Positions 32,311 to 44,990 of a stretch of 64,000 bases of DNA are shown piece after piece. The notes under the pieces are model-generated. The model saw only the letters and a list, made by a program, of their open reading frames with translations, made no database searches and was not told the DNA's origin. Where the stretch lies: the NCBI GenBank assembly GCA_029641185.1, contig JAPWGK010000003.1, forward strand, positions 1 to 64,000, written 5' to 3'. A program made the translations under genes and the position numbers. Numbering within the stretch: the first letter of the stretch is position 1; the number at the start of each line of letters is the position of its first letter. The stretch is from Pseudofabraea citricarpa. Lineage: Eukaryota > Ascomycota > Leotiomycetes > Helotiales > Dermateaceae.

Positions 32311-33884
32311 ATGGCATCTGCAGGTTTGCGACAGTGTGTTCGAGATGTTACGCCATACTTGCTCCTTCTGATTATCGTATCGACCTTGGGACCTCTGCAG
32401 TTTGGGTTCCATCTGGTATGTCAACCTGGGTTGATCTCCTGACTTTGACGTCCGGGCTTGTCTATTGACACATATATCAGGCTGAGCTCAATTCTCCTCA
32501 AGATGTCATTACCTGCAAGAAAGAGCCGGTATCTCAGCGGAAGACGGCAGGGCTATCTGATGCAAGGCTTCCACAGTGTATTCCCATGACCGCTGCAGAG
32601 TTCGGTGCTATCTCATCCGTCTTTACTATCGGAGGGCTTCTTGGAGCTCTGTGTGCCGGACCCGTCTCGACGGCTTATGGTCGATTACCGGCTATGCGAA
32701 TCACGGCATTCTTCTTCGTGCTCGGTGCAGTCCTCGAAACAGTTGCTGGCAGCATTCCTATCTTGGGAATTGGGAGGATACTGGCAGGTGTGGGAGCGGG
32801 AGCTTCGACGGTCATTGTACCTCTGTACGTGTCTGAGATTGCTCCACCTGCAGAGCGTGGTCTTTTCGGCTCTCTTACACAGGTCATGATTAATGTCGGT
32901 ATACTGGTTACTCAGACTCTGGGCTATTACTATAGCAAAGGATCTATGTGGAGGATCATTTTGGCCGTTGGTTGCGGTATTGGTTTGGTACAAGGACTTG
33001 GACTTTTGATCCTCCCAGAGAGTCCGGCGTGGTTAGCAGCACACGATCAGTCCCAGAAGGCGGTCCGAGTCCTCCAACGCATCAGAGGATCGAATAATAG
33101 CATCGACAGTGAGATCGAGGGCTGGGATGTCGACAAAGATATCGCCGAAGAAGAGCGGTTGTTGAGCGATGCACCCTCCTCGCCCAATACTCCTCTCGTC
33201 AACAAGGCCTCTTCAAAGTCCACCGCCAACGTTGGATTCATTCAAGTTATCCGAGATCCCCTGTATCAACCAGCGATCGTAGCAGTTATTGGCATCATGT
33301 TCGCCCAGCAATTCTGCGGCATCAACAGCATAATGATGTACTCCGTGTCTTTACTCTCTGGAGTTCTCCCCATGCAATCGTCACTTCTCACCATCATGAT
33401 CTCAGTCATCAATCTATTCACCACGATCGCTTGTGCGCCCTTGGCCGACAAGATCGGAAGGAAATCCTGCCTCTTACTCTCCATTTCTGGGATGGGAACC
33501 ATGTCATTCGTACTCGCACTCTCTATGCGTTGGCAGATCAAGCTGCTCTCGGCGATCTCGGTGATCCTCTTCGTCGCCTTCTTTGCAACAGGTCTTGGGC
33601 CCGTACCATTTATGATGGCTTCCGAGCTCGTAGGACAAGAAGCAGTTGGTGCGGCGCAATCGTGGTGCCTAGCCGCAAATTACGTAGCTACTTTCCTGGT
33701 CGCTCAATTCTTTCCGATTGTAAACAGCTGGCTCAACCGTTCTTTTGGTGGTGTGGGATGGGTCTTTTTCATCTTCTCCGCTCTGGCTCTGCTTAGTGCT
33801 ATCTTTGTTGCCTGGAAAGTCCCAGAGACAAAAGGGAAGAAGGATGCTGATGAGGTTTGGGGCAGGACCCGCCGAGTTGATTGA
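32311..33884 (+). CDS. MFS hexose-type transporter, VPS73-like (502 aa)
   Basis: Exons are 32311-32415 and 32481-33884, with a 65-bp intron (GTATGT to ATCAG). It has twelve predicted helices and MFS sugar-porter motifs: GPVSTAYGRLPAMR between helices 2 and 3, GIGRILAGVGAGAS, PLYVSEIAPPAERG, PESPAWLA, FCGINSIMMYS, DKIGRKSCLL and KVPETKGK. The C-terminal half, GLGPVPFMMASELVGQEAVG, is like yeast VPS73 and related GLUT-type proteins. Likely a hexose facilitator in plasma or vacuolar membrane. Substrate is unproven. Confidence 0.9.
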
Positions 33885-34199
33885 GCTTCAACTACAATAT
33901 ATGGATCACGGTGGACTATGTTAGCAATATGAGACGGGTTATCAGTATGGTTTAGGCGCACCAGATGTGGTTCAAGACTGAGGGGAGAAAATCGATCGGC
34001 GAAGAACGCAGCTAAACATCTTTTTGTAGATTAGTTTCATGGGCATGAAGATAAACTATGGGATACTATTCAGCAATTGGTGGTTCATGAATAATGCATA
34101 CCAGAGAAGATTTGTTCAGGCACACATAAAATAACAACTCAATGCTGAAACTGATCATTTTGATAGCTATATGTGCAAACCAACAAAAAACAAGATCTT
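33885..34199. other. Convergent 3' flank
   Basis: AT-rich 3' untranslated regions of the transporter and ARP2 genes. No gene is seen. Confidence 0.55.
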
Positions 34200-35546
34200 T
34201 TATCTAGGCCCAAGCTTTTCAAGTACCCGGGTACCTTGCTCCTCCCACTCCTGTTTCGAAATCCACATATTCTCCTTGTCCGCCATGATATTCGCCAGCA
34301 CTGCTCCTCCCAAGAACACCATGTGCCTTCTTCTGGGGGGATCCTCGATTCTCACCTTGAACTTGCTCAATCGCTCGGGATTTCCTCCGAGGACCTTCGT
34401 AAGCCATAACTGCTTCAGCTCTTTCTCAAGCCGTGATGGGAGACCGGGATACATGCTACTTCCACCAGACAGAACAATTGCTTTGAATAGTGATGAGCGG
34501 ACATCCACATCAGCTGCTTGGATGGTGTTAAACAAGAACTCGGCGATACCAGGCTGCTCAACATCAACGAGATGCGGTTGGAAAAGACATTCGGGTGCTT
34601 CGAATCGTTCGCTGCCAACTCGGATAACACGACCATCCGGTAAAGTGTAGCTCTCAACAAGAACGGTAGTATCCTCACTGAGTCGTTTGTCCAACTCAAG
34701 ATCGTAGGAGACATAGCAGAGCTTCTCCTTGATCTGGCGAACGGTCTCGAAATCGGCGGTTCTGTTCAGTGCGTAACCACGACGAAGGAGGAGAGCAATC
34801 AAATTGCGGGTAACATCTCGACCAGCAACATCAAGACGACGCGTGAGATGGTTCAGCACAACTGACTCGTACACGGGCACAATATGAGTGACACCGTCTC
34901 CAGAATCCACGACAACTCCCGAACTGAGACCTATTTCCTTCGTTTAGCAGGTATCCCTGAAATTGTAGAATCACACGAACCCTGAGCGTATAAAGCCAGC
35001 ACAGCTTGAATCGCCACATAGACACCACCAAACTGGTATCGCTCAAACATGACCTCGCACATCTGTTCTCGGTTCTTCAAGGGGTTCATGGGAGGTTCGG
35101 TGAGGAGGATCTTGCGACCAGTCGGGTCAACCTTCATCTTCTCGTAGAATGTGTAGTCCCAGAGATGCTGCATATCATCCCACTTCTTCACGATACCGTT
35201 CTCCATGGGATAGCTGACTTGCAACATAGTTCGCGCGGCAGCTGCCTCGTCTCCACACATGATGTCCTTGATAACCATGCCATCGTCGCCCTTCTCTTCG
35301 GATCGCAGGATCGGCCGGCCGACGATGGAGGGATACTGAAACTCGGGGAAATTCTACAGCGCGAGATGAGCATGCAGTCCAGAGGGAAGGCGTGGTGTTG
35401 TGGTGGACCAAGGCGCATACATACCTGAGCTGCATAGCCAACCTTCAGGAATCCGGTACCTCCGTCGAGAACTAGCATTGGGGCATTAGCAAGACTGAGA
35501 GCAAGGCTAGAGTCCTCTCAAAATTACCTATAGGTGGCTCTGCCAT
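34200..35546 (-). CDS. ARP2: Actin-related protein 2 (Arp2/3 complex), 389 aa
   Basis: Exons are complement(35528-35546, 35425-35471, 34981-35353, 34200-34930). The first coding exon is only 19 nt (ATG GCA GAG CCA CCT ATA G). The protein runs [96 protein letters not shown] and [19 protein letters not shown], the Arp2 form of the actin fold with its nucleotide-binding loops. It is one of the two actin-like subunits that nucleate branched filaments. Intron 3 has an unusual GTTCGT donor, but reading frame and conservation support it. Confidence 0.95.
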
Positions 35547-36279
35547 GATTGTGGATTGTGTGAAGCTCGCGATACTGGCTGGGTAGCTTCAGCTGGAGGT
35601 GTGGTTGACCGTTGACGTTGCTGCTCTGCCCCGCTGACGACGGCCTGGATATTTTGGCGAGAGTCGGTCACCGTAGGACAATGCGAGGCAGCTGCAACCC
35701 CCTCCAAGGCTGAGCCTCGAAAAGCTGGGAGAAAATACTTCACCCGCAGGTAGAATTAGATGGACGATACATTAAAAGCGGAAATTCTACCGTATTATAA
35801 GTGCATGTTTTATACTACTGTCAAAGTTCCTCTCATATCCTGCTACTGACTGTATTTCCATTTAGTACAAACTAGCAGGTTACGCTCTAATTCTGTGTAT
35901 ATCCTCAATCGCGGGGTCAACCTTACATTTGTGCTTTTTACCTGTGTTGCCACTGCAACCATTATATTATTCGTGTTGTCCCCACGAGAACTCCATCTTG
36001 GCTTCGACAACCTTACTGTCTTCGTGTTTGCTCTGGTCTATACAGCTTGTAAGTAAAACTCAATCTCTACTTGTTTGAGAAACCTCCGTTTAAGAATAGA
36101 CTACTTAAAAGAAGCCAGTCAAGGGTAGATTTTCTGGGAATCAAAACAGCTGATATAAAGCAGCCTTAGGAATTATTATCCATCTCCGAAGGACTGAAGT
36201 AACTAGCATCCGACCCCGCAGCCCGAAATCAGAGAGCGTCGAGGTCCAAGTGAAGCAAAGTCAAAACTCATCAATCGCA
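35547..36279. other. Divergent upstream region of ARP2 and the DCG1-like gene
   Basis: Around 35880-36055 the plus strand is open for about 60 codons and would encode a hydrophobic peptide ending LTVFVFALVYTACK. There is no start codon or splice support, so I do not call a gene. Confidence 0.4.
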
Positions 36280-37065
36280 ATGGCTCCACTCAAGAAGCTC
36301 CTCCTCATCAACCCCAACTCTTCAAAGTCTATGACAGCAGGTCTGGACCAACTCCTCAACGACTTGAATCAGCACGGCATCAATCAAACCCTCGAGATCA
36401 TAACCTACACAGCTCCATCCGGACCTCCAAGTATCAACAATGAAGATGACGCCCATGATACAGCCATGATCTGCATAGCAGATCTCAACACCAAGCTCTC
36501 CCAATACGATGCTTTTCTCGTAGCATGCTACAGCGTGCATCCTCTCGTCACCATGTTGAGAAGCAGAGTCCCTCCACATGTACACGTGACGGGCATTTTC
36601 GAAGCTAGTATCACCACCTCTCTTTCTCTGTTGCCGAAACCTCGAGCTGGCACGGGATCCAATGAGAATGTGTACGAGAAGTTTGGAATTGTCAGCACTG
36701 GAACATATTGGGAGGAGGCCCTTTCGAACGGGGTTCTGGATTATATGGGTATAGATGAAGTGAAGAATTGCCATCGGTTCAAGGGTGTGGAGACCACAGG
36801 GTTGAATGCGGATGAATTGCACACTGCACCGGCGGAGCTTGTCCGGACTAAAATGATGGAGGCTACTAAGAGATTGGTCAAGGATAGAGATGTCAGAGTT
36901 ATCTGTCTTGGCTGTGCGGGAATGGCTGGTATGGATGATATCGTACAAGAGGCTCTCGTTGAGGAACTTGGTGATGTTGCAGGAAAGAAAATTTATATTG
37001 TTGATGGTGTCAAGGTTGGAATTGGCTTGCTAGAGAGCCTTGTTCGAGCGCTACCAAAGAAGTGA
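36280..37065 (+). CDS. Asp/Glu/hydantoin racemase family protein, DCG1-like (261 aa)
   Basis: Single exon, ATG 36280 (MAPLKKLLLINPNSSKSMTA); the GTG-initiated extension is not needed. The typical opening LLINPNSS and two conserved cysteines (VACYSVHPL and VICLGCAGMAGM) form the two-cysteine active site of this superfamily. It resembles yeast DCG1, whose neighbours act in allantoin use. The biochemical reaction of fungal members is not settled; racemisation of hydantoin or related compounds is a family-based inference. Confidence 0.9.
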   Translation: MAPLKKLLLINPNSSKSMTAGLDQLLNDLNQHGINQTLEIITYTAPSGPPSINNEDDAHDTAMICIADLNTKLSQYDAFLVACYSVHPLVTMLRSRVPPHVHVTGIFEASITTSLSLLPKPRAGTGSNENVYEKFGIVSTGTYWEEALSNGVLDYMGIDEVKNCHRFKGVETTGLNADELHTAPAELVRTKMMEATKRLVKDRDVRVICLGCAGMAGMDDIVQEALVEELGDVAGKKIYIVDGVKVGIGLLESLVRALPKK

Positions 37066-37209
37066 TAGCGCCTAGAAATTCTAATATGCTACGTTTGCAC
37101 TTTGGTCGTATAGCCAGGTTAGGGATGCATCTCAATTCCACCTACAAGTATAAAGATATCCGTCTGTCCTTGGCAGTTTATCTCCTCCTATGCCTGATAG
37201 CAGATAATC

Positions 37210-37808
37210 TTATGTGGGAATAGTAACCGGTTTCGTACCATCATCGATCGTCACCATGTTCCGCCCCTCCCATCCCTCCCTCCGATGATGTTTTCTTGCA
37301 ACAAACTTGCGGCTCAAAGCGCACCATTTGTATTCGGGTGCCATCCACTTGGCCAAAAGGTGATCGAGACATAATCGCTGCCATGCCCCGTGGATGGTTC
37401 TCAAAGTCACGCCGGCCAAAAGGGGAACCTTGCCTTGGAGAGAGTAGTGAATCATGTAAAATCGTCGGCATGTCAGACCGAGACATGTGGAGGTCACCCT
37501 ATCGAGATTTTGGAAGATTTGCTCCACGGTTTCGGTAGGGAGCAATTGGACTTGGATTGGACTCGGTTGTTCTGATATGTTAGTTTTGGTCTAATAAACG
37601 ATAATTCAGATGAATCCTTACCTGGCATAGCGGTATCTTCTGCAGCGTATATCGAGTGAAGGCAAGCTGCTTGCAGATCTTGGTCAAAGCAGGTAGTTGC
37701 CATTTGAGCTCGAGGGGGCTCTCTTTGTTCGCTGGAATTGGACCGAATTGAACCTAGGTCCTGCTCGTCTTTGTCAATCGCCCAGTGGTCCACCTGATTC
37801 GATTTCAT
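37210..37808 (-). CDS. Small F-box protein (182 aa)
   Basis: Exons are complement(37622-37808, 37210-37571) with a 50-bp intron (GTAAGG to ATCAG). The second exon encodes an F-box: LLPTETVEQIFQNLDRVTST followed by CLGLTCRRFYMIHY. A basic C-terminal tail follows (RKFVARKHHRREGWEGRN). F-boxes bind Skp1 and bring substrates to SCF ubiquitin ligase. No substrate-binding repeat is seen, as is common for short fungal F-box proteins. The protein begins MKSNQVDHWAIDKDEQDLG. Confidence 0.75.
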
Positions 37809-38065
37809 GTACAGAATGCGTACAGATCAAAGGCGCTTCAACCTGATTGCTCTGTCAGTGGTAGTCGCCGGTTCGTCCAGAATGCTCAAGCCTCGAGATT
37901 CTTTGAATATCAATGGGTCTTGATTTGCGGGTCGATAAACATCAGAGCAAAGATTCAAAAGACAGTCCCCATGTGAGCTTCAGCGACTCTGCCAGATGTC
38001 CGTGTGAAATGTTTCTTTCATTCCTTCCATATATGTACAACCAACCCAGCCCGAATACAGTCCAC

Positions 38066-38460
38066 TTAATTGCTCCTGGCACCATCCTTTGCTGCTCTCA
38101 GTTCATCCATCTTGGCCACCCGCTTCTTGAACTCCTCGTACTGGCACTTCTCGTAACTATGGCGCTCGTTCTGCATCGTCCGGTATCAGCGTCAAATCGC
38201 GCCCCTCTTCCGCAGAACACTCACCTCGCACTTCCATGGCAGATAGTATTCTTGGACTCGGCACTTGTTCAACGGTATGAGGAGATTCGCACAGCTATCT
38301 CGGTATGCCAAGGGCAGGGAAGCATCGCGCATTTCCTCTCGAGTCGCAGCTACAACGAGAGTGAGCATGGGCGTGAATGCCGGAAGGGGAATCAGAGCTC
38401 ACGAGCTGGGGCAGAGTTGCCAAGGCCCACGGCCGATTTGACAGTATCTACGACAGTCAT
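38066..38460 (-). CDS. Mitochondrial complex I subunit NDUFB7 (B18), 95 aa
   Basis: Three short exons: complement(38403-38460, 38225-38349, 38066-38170), with introns of 53 and 54 bp (GTGAGC to TTGTAG and GTGAGT to ATGCAG). The spliced product reads MTVVDTVKSAVGLGNSAPAP, then REEMRDASLPLAYRDSCANL, LIPLNKCRVQEYYLPWKCE, NERHSYEKCQYEEFKKRVAK and MDELRAAKDGARSN. The paired CX9C cysteines (C..C in YRDSCANLLIPLNKC and WKCENERHSYEKC) are the CHCH fold of NDUFB7, an accessory subunit on the intermembrane-space side of complex I. It has no single long ORF, so it is easily missed. Confidence 0.93.
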
Positions 38461-40155
38461 ACTGAGCGGTTGGTGAGTTGTTCAAGAGGGTGGGCAAGCT
38501 TCAATGGCTGTGATGGGATTTAATTGACGGCGCTGAGGTTGTCCCGGCCAAGCACCTTTGGCGGATCGTGGCTTACGTAAGCAGCGATTGTCACGATGTC
38601 GCGCCGAGTCTAAAGACGACGACCAGTCTTGGAGGCTGCATTTCTCATCTTTGACCCATTATAACCTCCTCATCCAGACACGACGAACCCTTTCCTGCTC
38701 GCTGTATTCGATCAAGTTGGATACGGAGTGCATCATGCAGCACTCCTGGCTCAGAAGTTGTCCGTACTCGCAGTCGAGACGGCCATGCTGACACCTGCGC
38801 ACTTTGCCAGGGTGCAGTGCCCATTGCCCACTTCTTCCAGCGAAGATTGGGTAGCTACATACAGCGTTATGTTTCAGTACGTGAGATGTCAATTTTCGCA
38901 TGCGATATGGAAGAGTTTGTTGCACGTCAGGCACATCCAGTGACAGTGTTACTTTTTCCTGTCTCGATCCATTGAAGAGCAAATAAGAAAAGTACTTGGG
39001 AAGCAGTCTTCCTTCCGAGTTCAGGGCATTATTAGCGATGTCGCTATTCCGGAATATCGTTTATTGCATTGCATAATGGTTAGGCGCCGGACCATGAGCA
39101 AGGCTCGGGCTTTGGGCGATTTTTAATTCCTGCTTTTTCAACTCGTGCATAGACGAGTTCTTCCTTCTCTGAGATTGTTATCCTCGTGGCCAAATCGACG
39201 AGAGAATGAGTTGTCGCATGGGTTCGTATTCATCGATTCCGTTGGCTTCGCTGGCTCTTGGTAGAGGAGCTGAACATGAATCCTTCGCAGATCAAAGAGC
39301 TCCGAGAGTAAGCGTCGCTCCAACATCTACTCTACTCGCCATGCAAGGAACGATGGAAAGCGATGATGGCGTGACGAGGCAGAGGCAAATGTTCCTCCAC
39401 GTAAGACGTGGACTAAGAACGCCTCGTCGCTCGGATGTTGCATGTTGCACAGCGAGGTTGAAAATGTCTCCAATCGCTATATGGCGTTGAGCAACCCTTG
39501 CTGATCTCACCATTCCACTCTCTCAGCAGATGCAGCCCGGCCAGCGCCGATCAATCAGCTCTCAGAAAATCAATCCAACACGCTGCAGCCCAATCACCGA
39601 CTCCTGATAGTGCTGCTGCCAAGCTGCCCTTTCACGCTGGATAATAAAGCTGTTCCTTGGCAATGTCAAATGACATATCTTGGGCTCCTTGGACGTTTTG
39701 CTGGGCCAAAGCTTTGGCGAGCTTGAGTGCAAAATCAAGCGTGTCAAGGCACGATGGAGGCTTGTTTGGCAAGTCAAGTTACAGTAGCAACTTCGTCTCT
39801 GCGGTCGGCTCCGGCTCCGGCTCCACTGGCATTGAAAAGCGACCCGAGGATGGCAGCCAATCACTATTTCCCTGCACGCTGACCCGATCGAAGGTCGCGC
39901 CATCGTTCTGGGGGTGTCTGAGAATGCGGGGTAGTGTGACAATAATGAATACATCCCCATCGGGCTTGCCGATCCTTGTTTACTTGGGAACAGTCGAATA
40001 GGTTAAATTGGAAGCAGCCTGGGCTACAGTACGTGCAACCATGCTGACTGCTTCCCCTGCACCTGCTCCAGAAGATTCCAGAGCCATAAGTACAGCTTGT
40101 TGGCCGCCGGTCCATCTTCGTCATACCTGCATCGCCCATACTCTGGCAGAATAGA
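38461..40155. other. Intergenic region, no gene supported
   Basis: Several ORFs of 70-130 codons overlap on both strands (38659-38982 minus, 38728-38943 plus, 39206-39490 plus, 39562-39960 minus). None shows a recognisable domain or a splice-supported extension. The GC-richer parts may hold untranslated exons of the flanking genes. Confidence 0.4.
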
Positions 40156-42384
40156 ATGGCTGACACCGAGGATATCAAGCATGTGTAAGTCTCGTCGGAG
40201 CCCTCAACCACCTCAACAAGCCATTGACTTTGCTCTTCAGGCCGAAGACACCCATTGAGACTTCTTCTCAACCACCCACTCACGATGAGACGAGAAAACA
40301 GTCCATCTTTGCCAGTGATGACCGCCGAAAGAAAAGTCTGGCAGGTCTCACGGAGAACGTCACCGGAGAGTAAGTGGACGCTCACAACATCCTCAACGGC
40401 CTTCCACATATTAACTGAAACAAAAGAATAAAGAACCCCCTCGTCGGTATCCCCAAAGCACAACTCTTGCAGGATGTGGAAGAGTTCGCACACACCCACC
40501 AGCTTACCGATATTCTTCCCGACCTTCGAAAGGGTGCCTTGGTAGCTCAGAGCCCTCATCACATTGATAGCATCCCCGAGCTGGATGATAATGAACGCAG
40601 ACTCTTGGCCGAGGAGACCACACATCGCTGGAAGCATCCAAGAATTCTATACATCACCATCTTCTTGAACTCGGTTGCTGCAGCCATTCAAGGATGGGAT
40701 CAAACTGGTATGTTCTTAACTCAATTACTATCAGGCAGAAACTCATCGGTTTTAGGATCCAATGGCGCAAATCTCACATTTGGGGCAGCCTTGGGAATTC
40801 CTGAAAGCGGGCCAGTTTGTGAGGCTGCGGGAAATTGCAGCAAGAACCAGTGGATTGTCGGATTCATCAACTCATGTCCGTATATTGCAATCTGTGTGTT
40901 GTAAGTCCACCCCTACCATTTGTCAGGCTTTCAAAATTAAGATCTCGGCACAGTATCGCTTGGATATCGGACCCGATGAACGACTTATTTGCTCGGAGGG
41001 GAACAATCTTCATCGCCGCTGTTTTCAGTTTGCTGGCTCCCATTGGGATGGCTCTTTGTCAAACCTGGGGCCAGCTAGTTGCATGTCGCATTTTACTCGG
41101 ATTCGGAATGGGTTTGAAAGAAGTTACGGTTCCTGTTTATTCGGCCGAAGTTGCACCCACAATAATTCGCGGTGGTCTTGTCATGTCCTGGCAAGTCTGG
41201 ACGGCCTTCGGAATCCTTCTGGGGACCTCCGCCAATTTGGTCTTCGTTGACACTGGTGATATCGCCTGGCGACTGCAGTTGGGTTCTGCTTTTGTCGTAG
41301 CCATTCCCTTGGTCATTGGAATTTACTTTTGTCCAGAGTCTCCTCGATGGTATATGAAAAAGAAAATGGTCAACAAAGCTTATAAATCACTACTGCGGCT
41401 GCGCAATTCCCCCCTTCAAGCCGCCAGGGACCTGTATTATATCCATGCGCAACTGGTCTATGAAGATTTCCTTCTCGAACAATCGGGCTTGGCAAAATCA
41501 GGAAATTTCTTTACGAGATTCGTCGAGATCTTTACCGTACCTAGACTTCGACGTGCCACTCAAGCTTCTGGTATTGTTATGATTGCACAACAAATGTGCG
41601 GGAGTAAGTTAGATGTGACTCCTGCTCAGTTAACCTGCTAACACTTCAAGTTAATATTATTGCATTCTACTCCTCTACAGTATTTGCCCAGGCTGGAGCC
41701 AGTAATAAAGGTGCATTATTGGCGTCTTTTGGTTTCGGAATGATCAATTTCTTGTTCGCTTGGCCTGCTGTGTGGACGATTGATACCTATGGTCGGCGTG
41801 GTTTACTATTGTTTACCTTCCCAAACATGTTCTGGACCTTGCTTGCCGCTGGTATGTGCTTCTACATTCCAGAGAGCAGTAAAGCTCATCTTGCATTCGT
41901 CGCCATCTTCATTTACCTATACGATATGTTCTACTCTCCTGGGGAAGGACCAGTGCCGTTCACATACTCTGCTGAGGTTTTCCCACTGTCTCATCGTGAG
42001 GTGGGAATGTCCTGGGCAGTAGCGACGAATAACTTCTGGGCAACGGCCGTGTCCATCACATTCCCTCGTATGTTGTCAGCATTCTCGCCATCGGGGGCTT
42101 TTGGATTTTATGCTGCGATGAACATAGTTGCACTGATCATGATCTTCCTCTGGCTACCAGAAACGAAGCAGCGCACCTTGGAAGAACTCGATTATGTATT
42201 TGGAGTACCCACGCGCACGCACATGAAGTATCAGACCCACACGGTCTTTCCTTGGTGGTTCAGGACCTATATACAACGCAAGAAAGGCCTCCACTGCCCT
42301 GAGCTGTACAAGTTTGAGAATGAGGAGTGGGTTGACGAGGTCTCTTCTGGTGAGGATCATAGAGAAGGTAGCAAGGAAGTTTAG
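40156..42384 (+). CDS. MFS sugar transporter with long N terminus (655 aa)
   Basis: Six exons: 40156-40184, 40241-40369, 40427-40707, 40756-40900, 40954-41603, 41651-42384, all in frame with introns of 47-57 bp. A hydrophilic N-terminal region of about 165 residues precedes the first helix ([20 protein letters not shown]). Sugar-porter features are [66 protein letters not shown] and [16 protein letters not shown]. This is a fungal plasma-membrane sugar/proton symporter group. The sugar is unknown. Confidence 0.9.
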
Positions 42385-42970
42385 TTGTACCAGAAGTTTC
42401 TTTGCTTCTTTGCTCTACTTTTCAAGCTGGATACCTAGGTGCCCAATTTGGTTCAATATTCATAGTATTCAGCGGTAATACCTGCTTAATGGTCGAAGAT
42501 TTGTTTCGTAGTGCGAATTTTCCCTCGCTTAACTTACAAGAATACTTGGTGCCGGGTAGTCGAGATAATGATGATAATACATATTTTGATTGAAATCCAT
42601 ATTTCCCGTGATCTGTATATTGAATAAGGGACATGAAACCAGATCTGGGAAGATGGACATTGAATCCGATGATGATTTTCCAAGTTGGATGTTAATTTTG
42701 AGACTTTTATAATCTTTCTGTCGTCTCTTTTTTCTTTTTTTTATCCAAGTTCATTCCAACAATTAAAGTTCCTCATTCTCCAATTCATATGATTTATCAA
42801 AATTCAGTTCAGATCAAGATTTATCTAATGCTGCATCTCCTCGCAAAAGGTCAAGATGGTAATTCAAGGCCAAGAAAAGAATCCCCAAAATTAAGCGACA
42901 ATAAACAATGATCTTACATCTGCAACTATTTACTGAACATCTCGCATTTGTAGATCAACAACCCACTGGC
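42385..42970. other. Convergent 3' flanks
   Basis: AT-rich sequence between the sugar transporter and the second permease, with a T-rich run near 42725-42745. No gene is seen. Confidence 0.5.
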
Positions 42971-44990
42971 TTAGACAACGCTTTTCTTATCTTCTAATTT
43001 TGCGCCAAAAGCAACTGCATCTCGTCCAGATATAACCTCCTGGCCTACCACAACTACATTGTCGTCCAAAATGCTATTTGAATAAACCAAATACTCGAAT
43101 CTGCCTTTCAATACCCAATAAACGCCCGCAAAAACTAGCACACCACCCAGCATGGCAATAGCCCAGTTCATATTGGCAATTTCATTGACCACTGGCACAT
43201 ACTGTGGGAAAACGTAGAAGAGGACTACGATCACTGACCAAACCAGAGACAGAATGTTGATTGTATATCCCCAACGTCCGAGGTCGAAATATGGCCGAGG
43301 GGGCAGTTTGTCGCGACCGCGAAGGACAACGCACAAGATTGGGATGCAGTATGAGACCTGAAGTGTTATACCCCCGCCGGAAATAATGGCGTAGAATGCT
43401 AAATCGCTGCCGAGCACGAGCAAACCAACGGCAGCATCGAGGCACAGAATGGCAACCATGGCTCGTAGTGGAACGACAAAGCGGGGGTTGATTTCTGCCA
43501 AGTATGCAGAAAAGGGGAACGCTCCGTCTTTGGCCATACTCCACATTAGACGTGACCCCGCTGTGTTCATGTTTACGATGATCAGGTACTGTGAAAGGAG
43601 GAATTGTGAGTAAGATTCAAGGAGAATTGTTTCTGGGGGTTTACATTGAGACCCATCATGATAATGGCACACCATACACCTCCTCCATATATAGATCCAG
43701 TAATGTCCATGAACCAAGCCTATGCAGATTTCAGCAAAGATACAAACAAGTCAAGGATTTTCGGAGAACTTACCAGGTAGGATGAATCTTCTTGCATGTA
43801 TGATTCCCAGTTACCAATGGTAAAGCACATGACAATTGCAGAGAGCCATGCGGTAGTTGCTGCCCAGAGCATAGACCATACCATAACGCGCTGCAAATAA
43901 TCAACAACTGTAAACCAATAATTACAATAAGACAACTCACAGGGGCATCACGAGAAGCATTCTTCATATCCTCAACCACTGGGAGAAAATCAGTTACCTT
44001 TCGTAGAAATCTCAACCTGAAGAAAGCACTTACAATGCATGACTCCATCTGTTCCATAGAGCCCATAAATTGGAACATACATGCTCAGGATAAACACCCA
44101 AACTGATGAACTCCAACCAGACGTGTTGATAAACTCTGTGAAAACGAAATTGGCGCTCTGCTTTGGAGCGAGTGCAAGAAAGACAATGGCCCATGTAAAG
44201 CCGCCAATGATGTTGAACCCAGCACCGAGCAGGTTGAGAGCTGGTAGGTATCGCGGAGCGAGGTTGGATAGGATGGGACCGATGAGGAATGCAGAGTAGA
44301 TCAACCACGTCATATAAGGCTATAACAGACGATGAGCTTACAAAAACGACCGTCGTGAATAGCTCAAAACACATACCTTCCACTCAATATCTGGATTGGT
44401 GGTACCGACAAACGCAGCCACGATTTGTGCACTGTTGAGAGCACAACTTGAGCTTGTGGATATCTCGCCCACCAAAACACACCATCCTACCACGTAAGAT
44501 AAGAACCGTCTCATGCTTTCGGGAGCAACGACTTGTGTATAGTATTGTTGACCTCCAGCCGTTGGCCAAATGCCGCAGTATTCAGCCAGAGATGCCATGC
44601 ACAGTGTTTGTCCAACCGAGACTATCAGCCTGTAACGCACAGAAAGAATCAGTCGTCTATTCGAATTTTCTTGTCGGAATAGTCTTTGAACTTACGTTCC
44701 CCATACAAGCGACATTGGCCCGCCAAGTGTCATGATATAGTAGAACATAACAATGTTGCAGCTCCATGAACAGAGGATTGTCGTCTGATATGCCATTACT
44801 GAATACCGTTAGTCTGCACCACTCGTAGGAAATAGCAGCAGGGAAACCCACAACTCCAGAATGTATGGACGCGTTTCAACTGCGGTTTCTGGCCCAGAGC
44901 GAGCAATGCATTGTCGTCTGGATTGTCATTTTCTCCAACAGAGGAATCCGAATCAAAGTGATTTCTAGTGATTTCGATATTATCTTTCAT
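42971..44990 (-). CDS. APC-family amino-acid/choline permease, second copy (541 aa)
   Basis: Eight exons: complement(44855-44990, 44696-44798, 44377-44629, 44034-44319, 43941-43978, 43774-43890, 43645-43719, 42971-43588); frame is kept at all seven introns (50-66 bp). Motifs include AYQTTILCSWSCNIVMFYYI, TLGGPMSLVWGTLIVSVGQT, CGIWPTAGGQQYY, GTDGVMHLVEDMKNASRDAP and NTAGSRLMWSMAKDGAFPFS. About twelve helices. Same transporter group as the gene at 21869-23642 but clearly diverged and with seven introns instead of three. The adjacent peptidase suggests uptake of amino acids or amines. The first donor is GTTGTG, which is weak, so exon 1 is the least certain part. Confidence 0.88.

Noticed and set aside
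37913..38476. 187-codon plus ORF
   Set aside because: It is the antisense shadow of the spliced NDUFB7 gene.
40708..40734. Very short 27-bp intron (GTATGT to ATCAG) in the sugar transporter
   Set aside because: Too short for splicing; the 48-bp choice ending TTTTAG at 40755 gives the family-conserved [11 protein letters not shown] junction.
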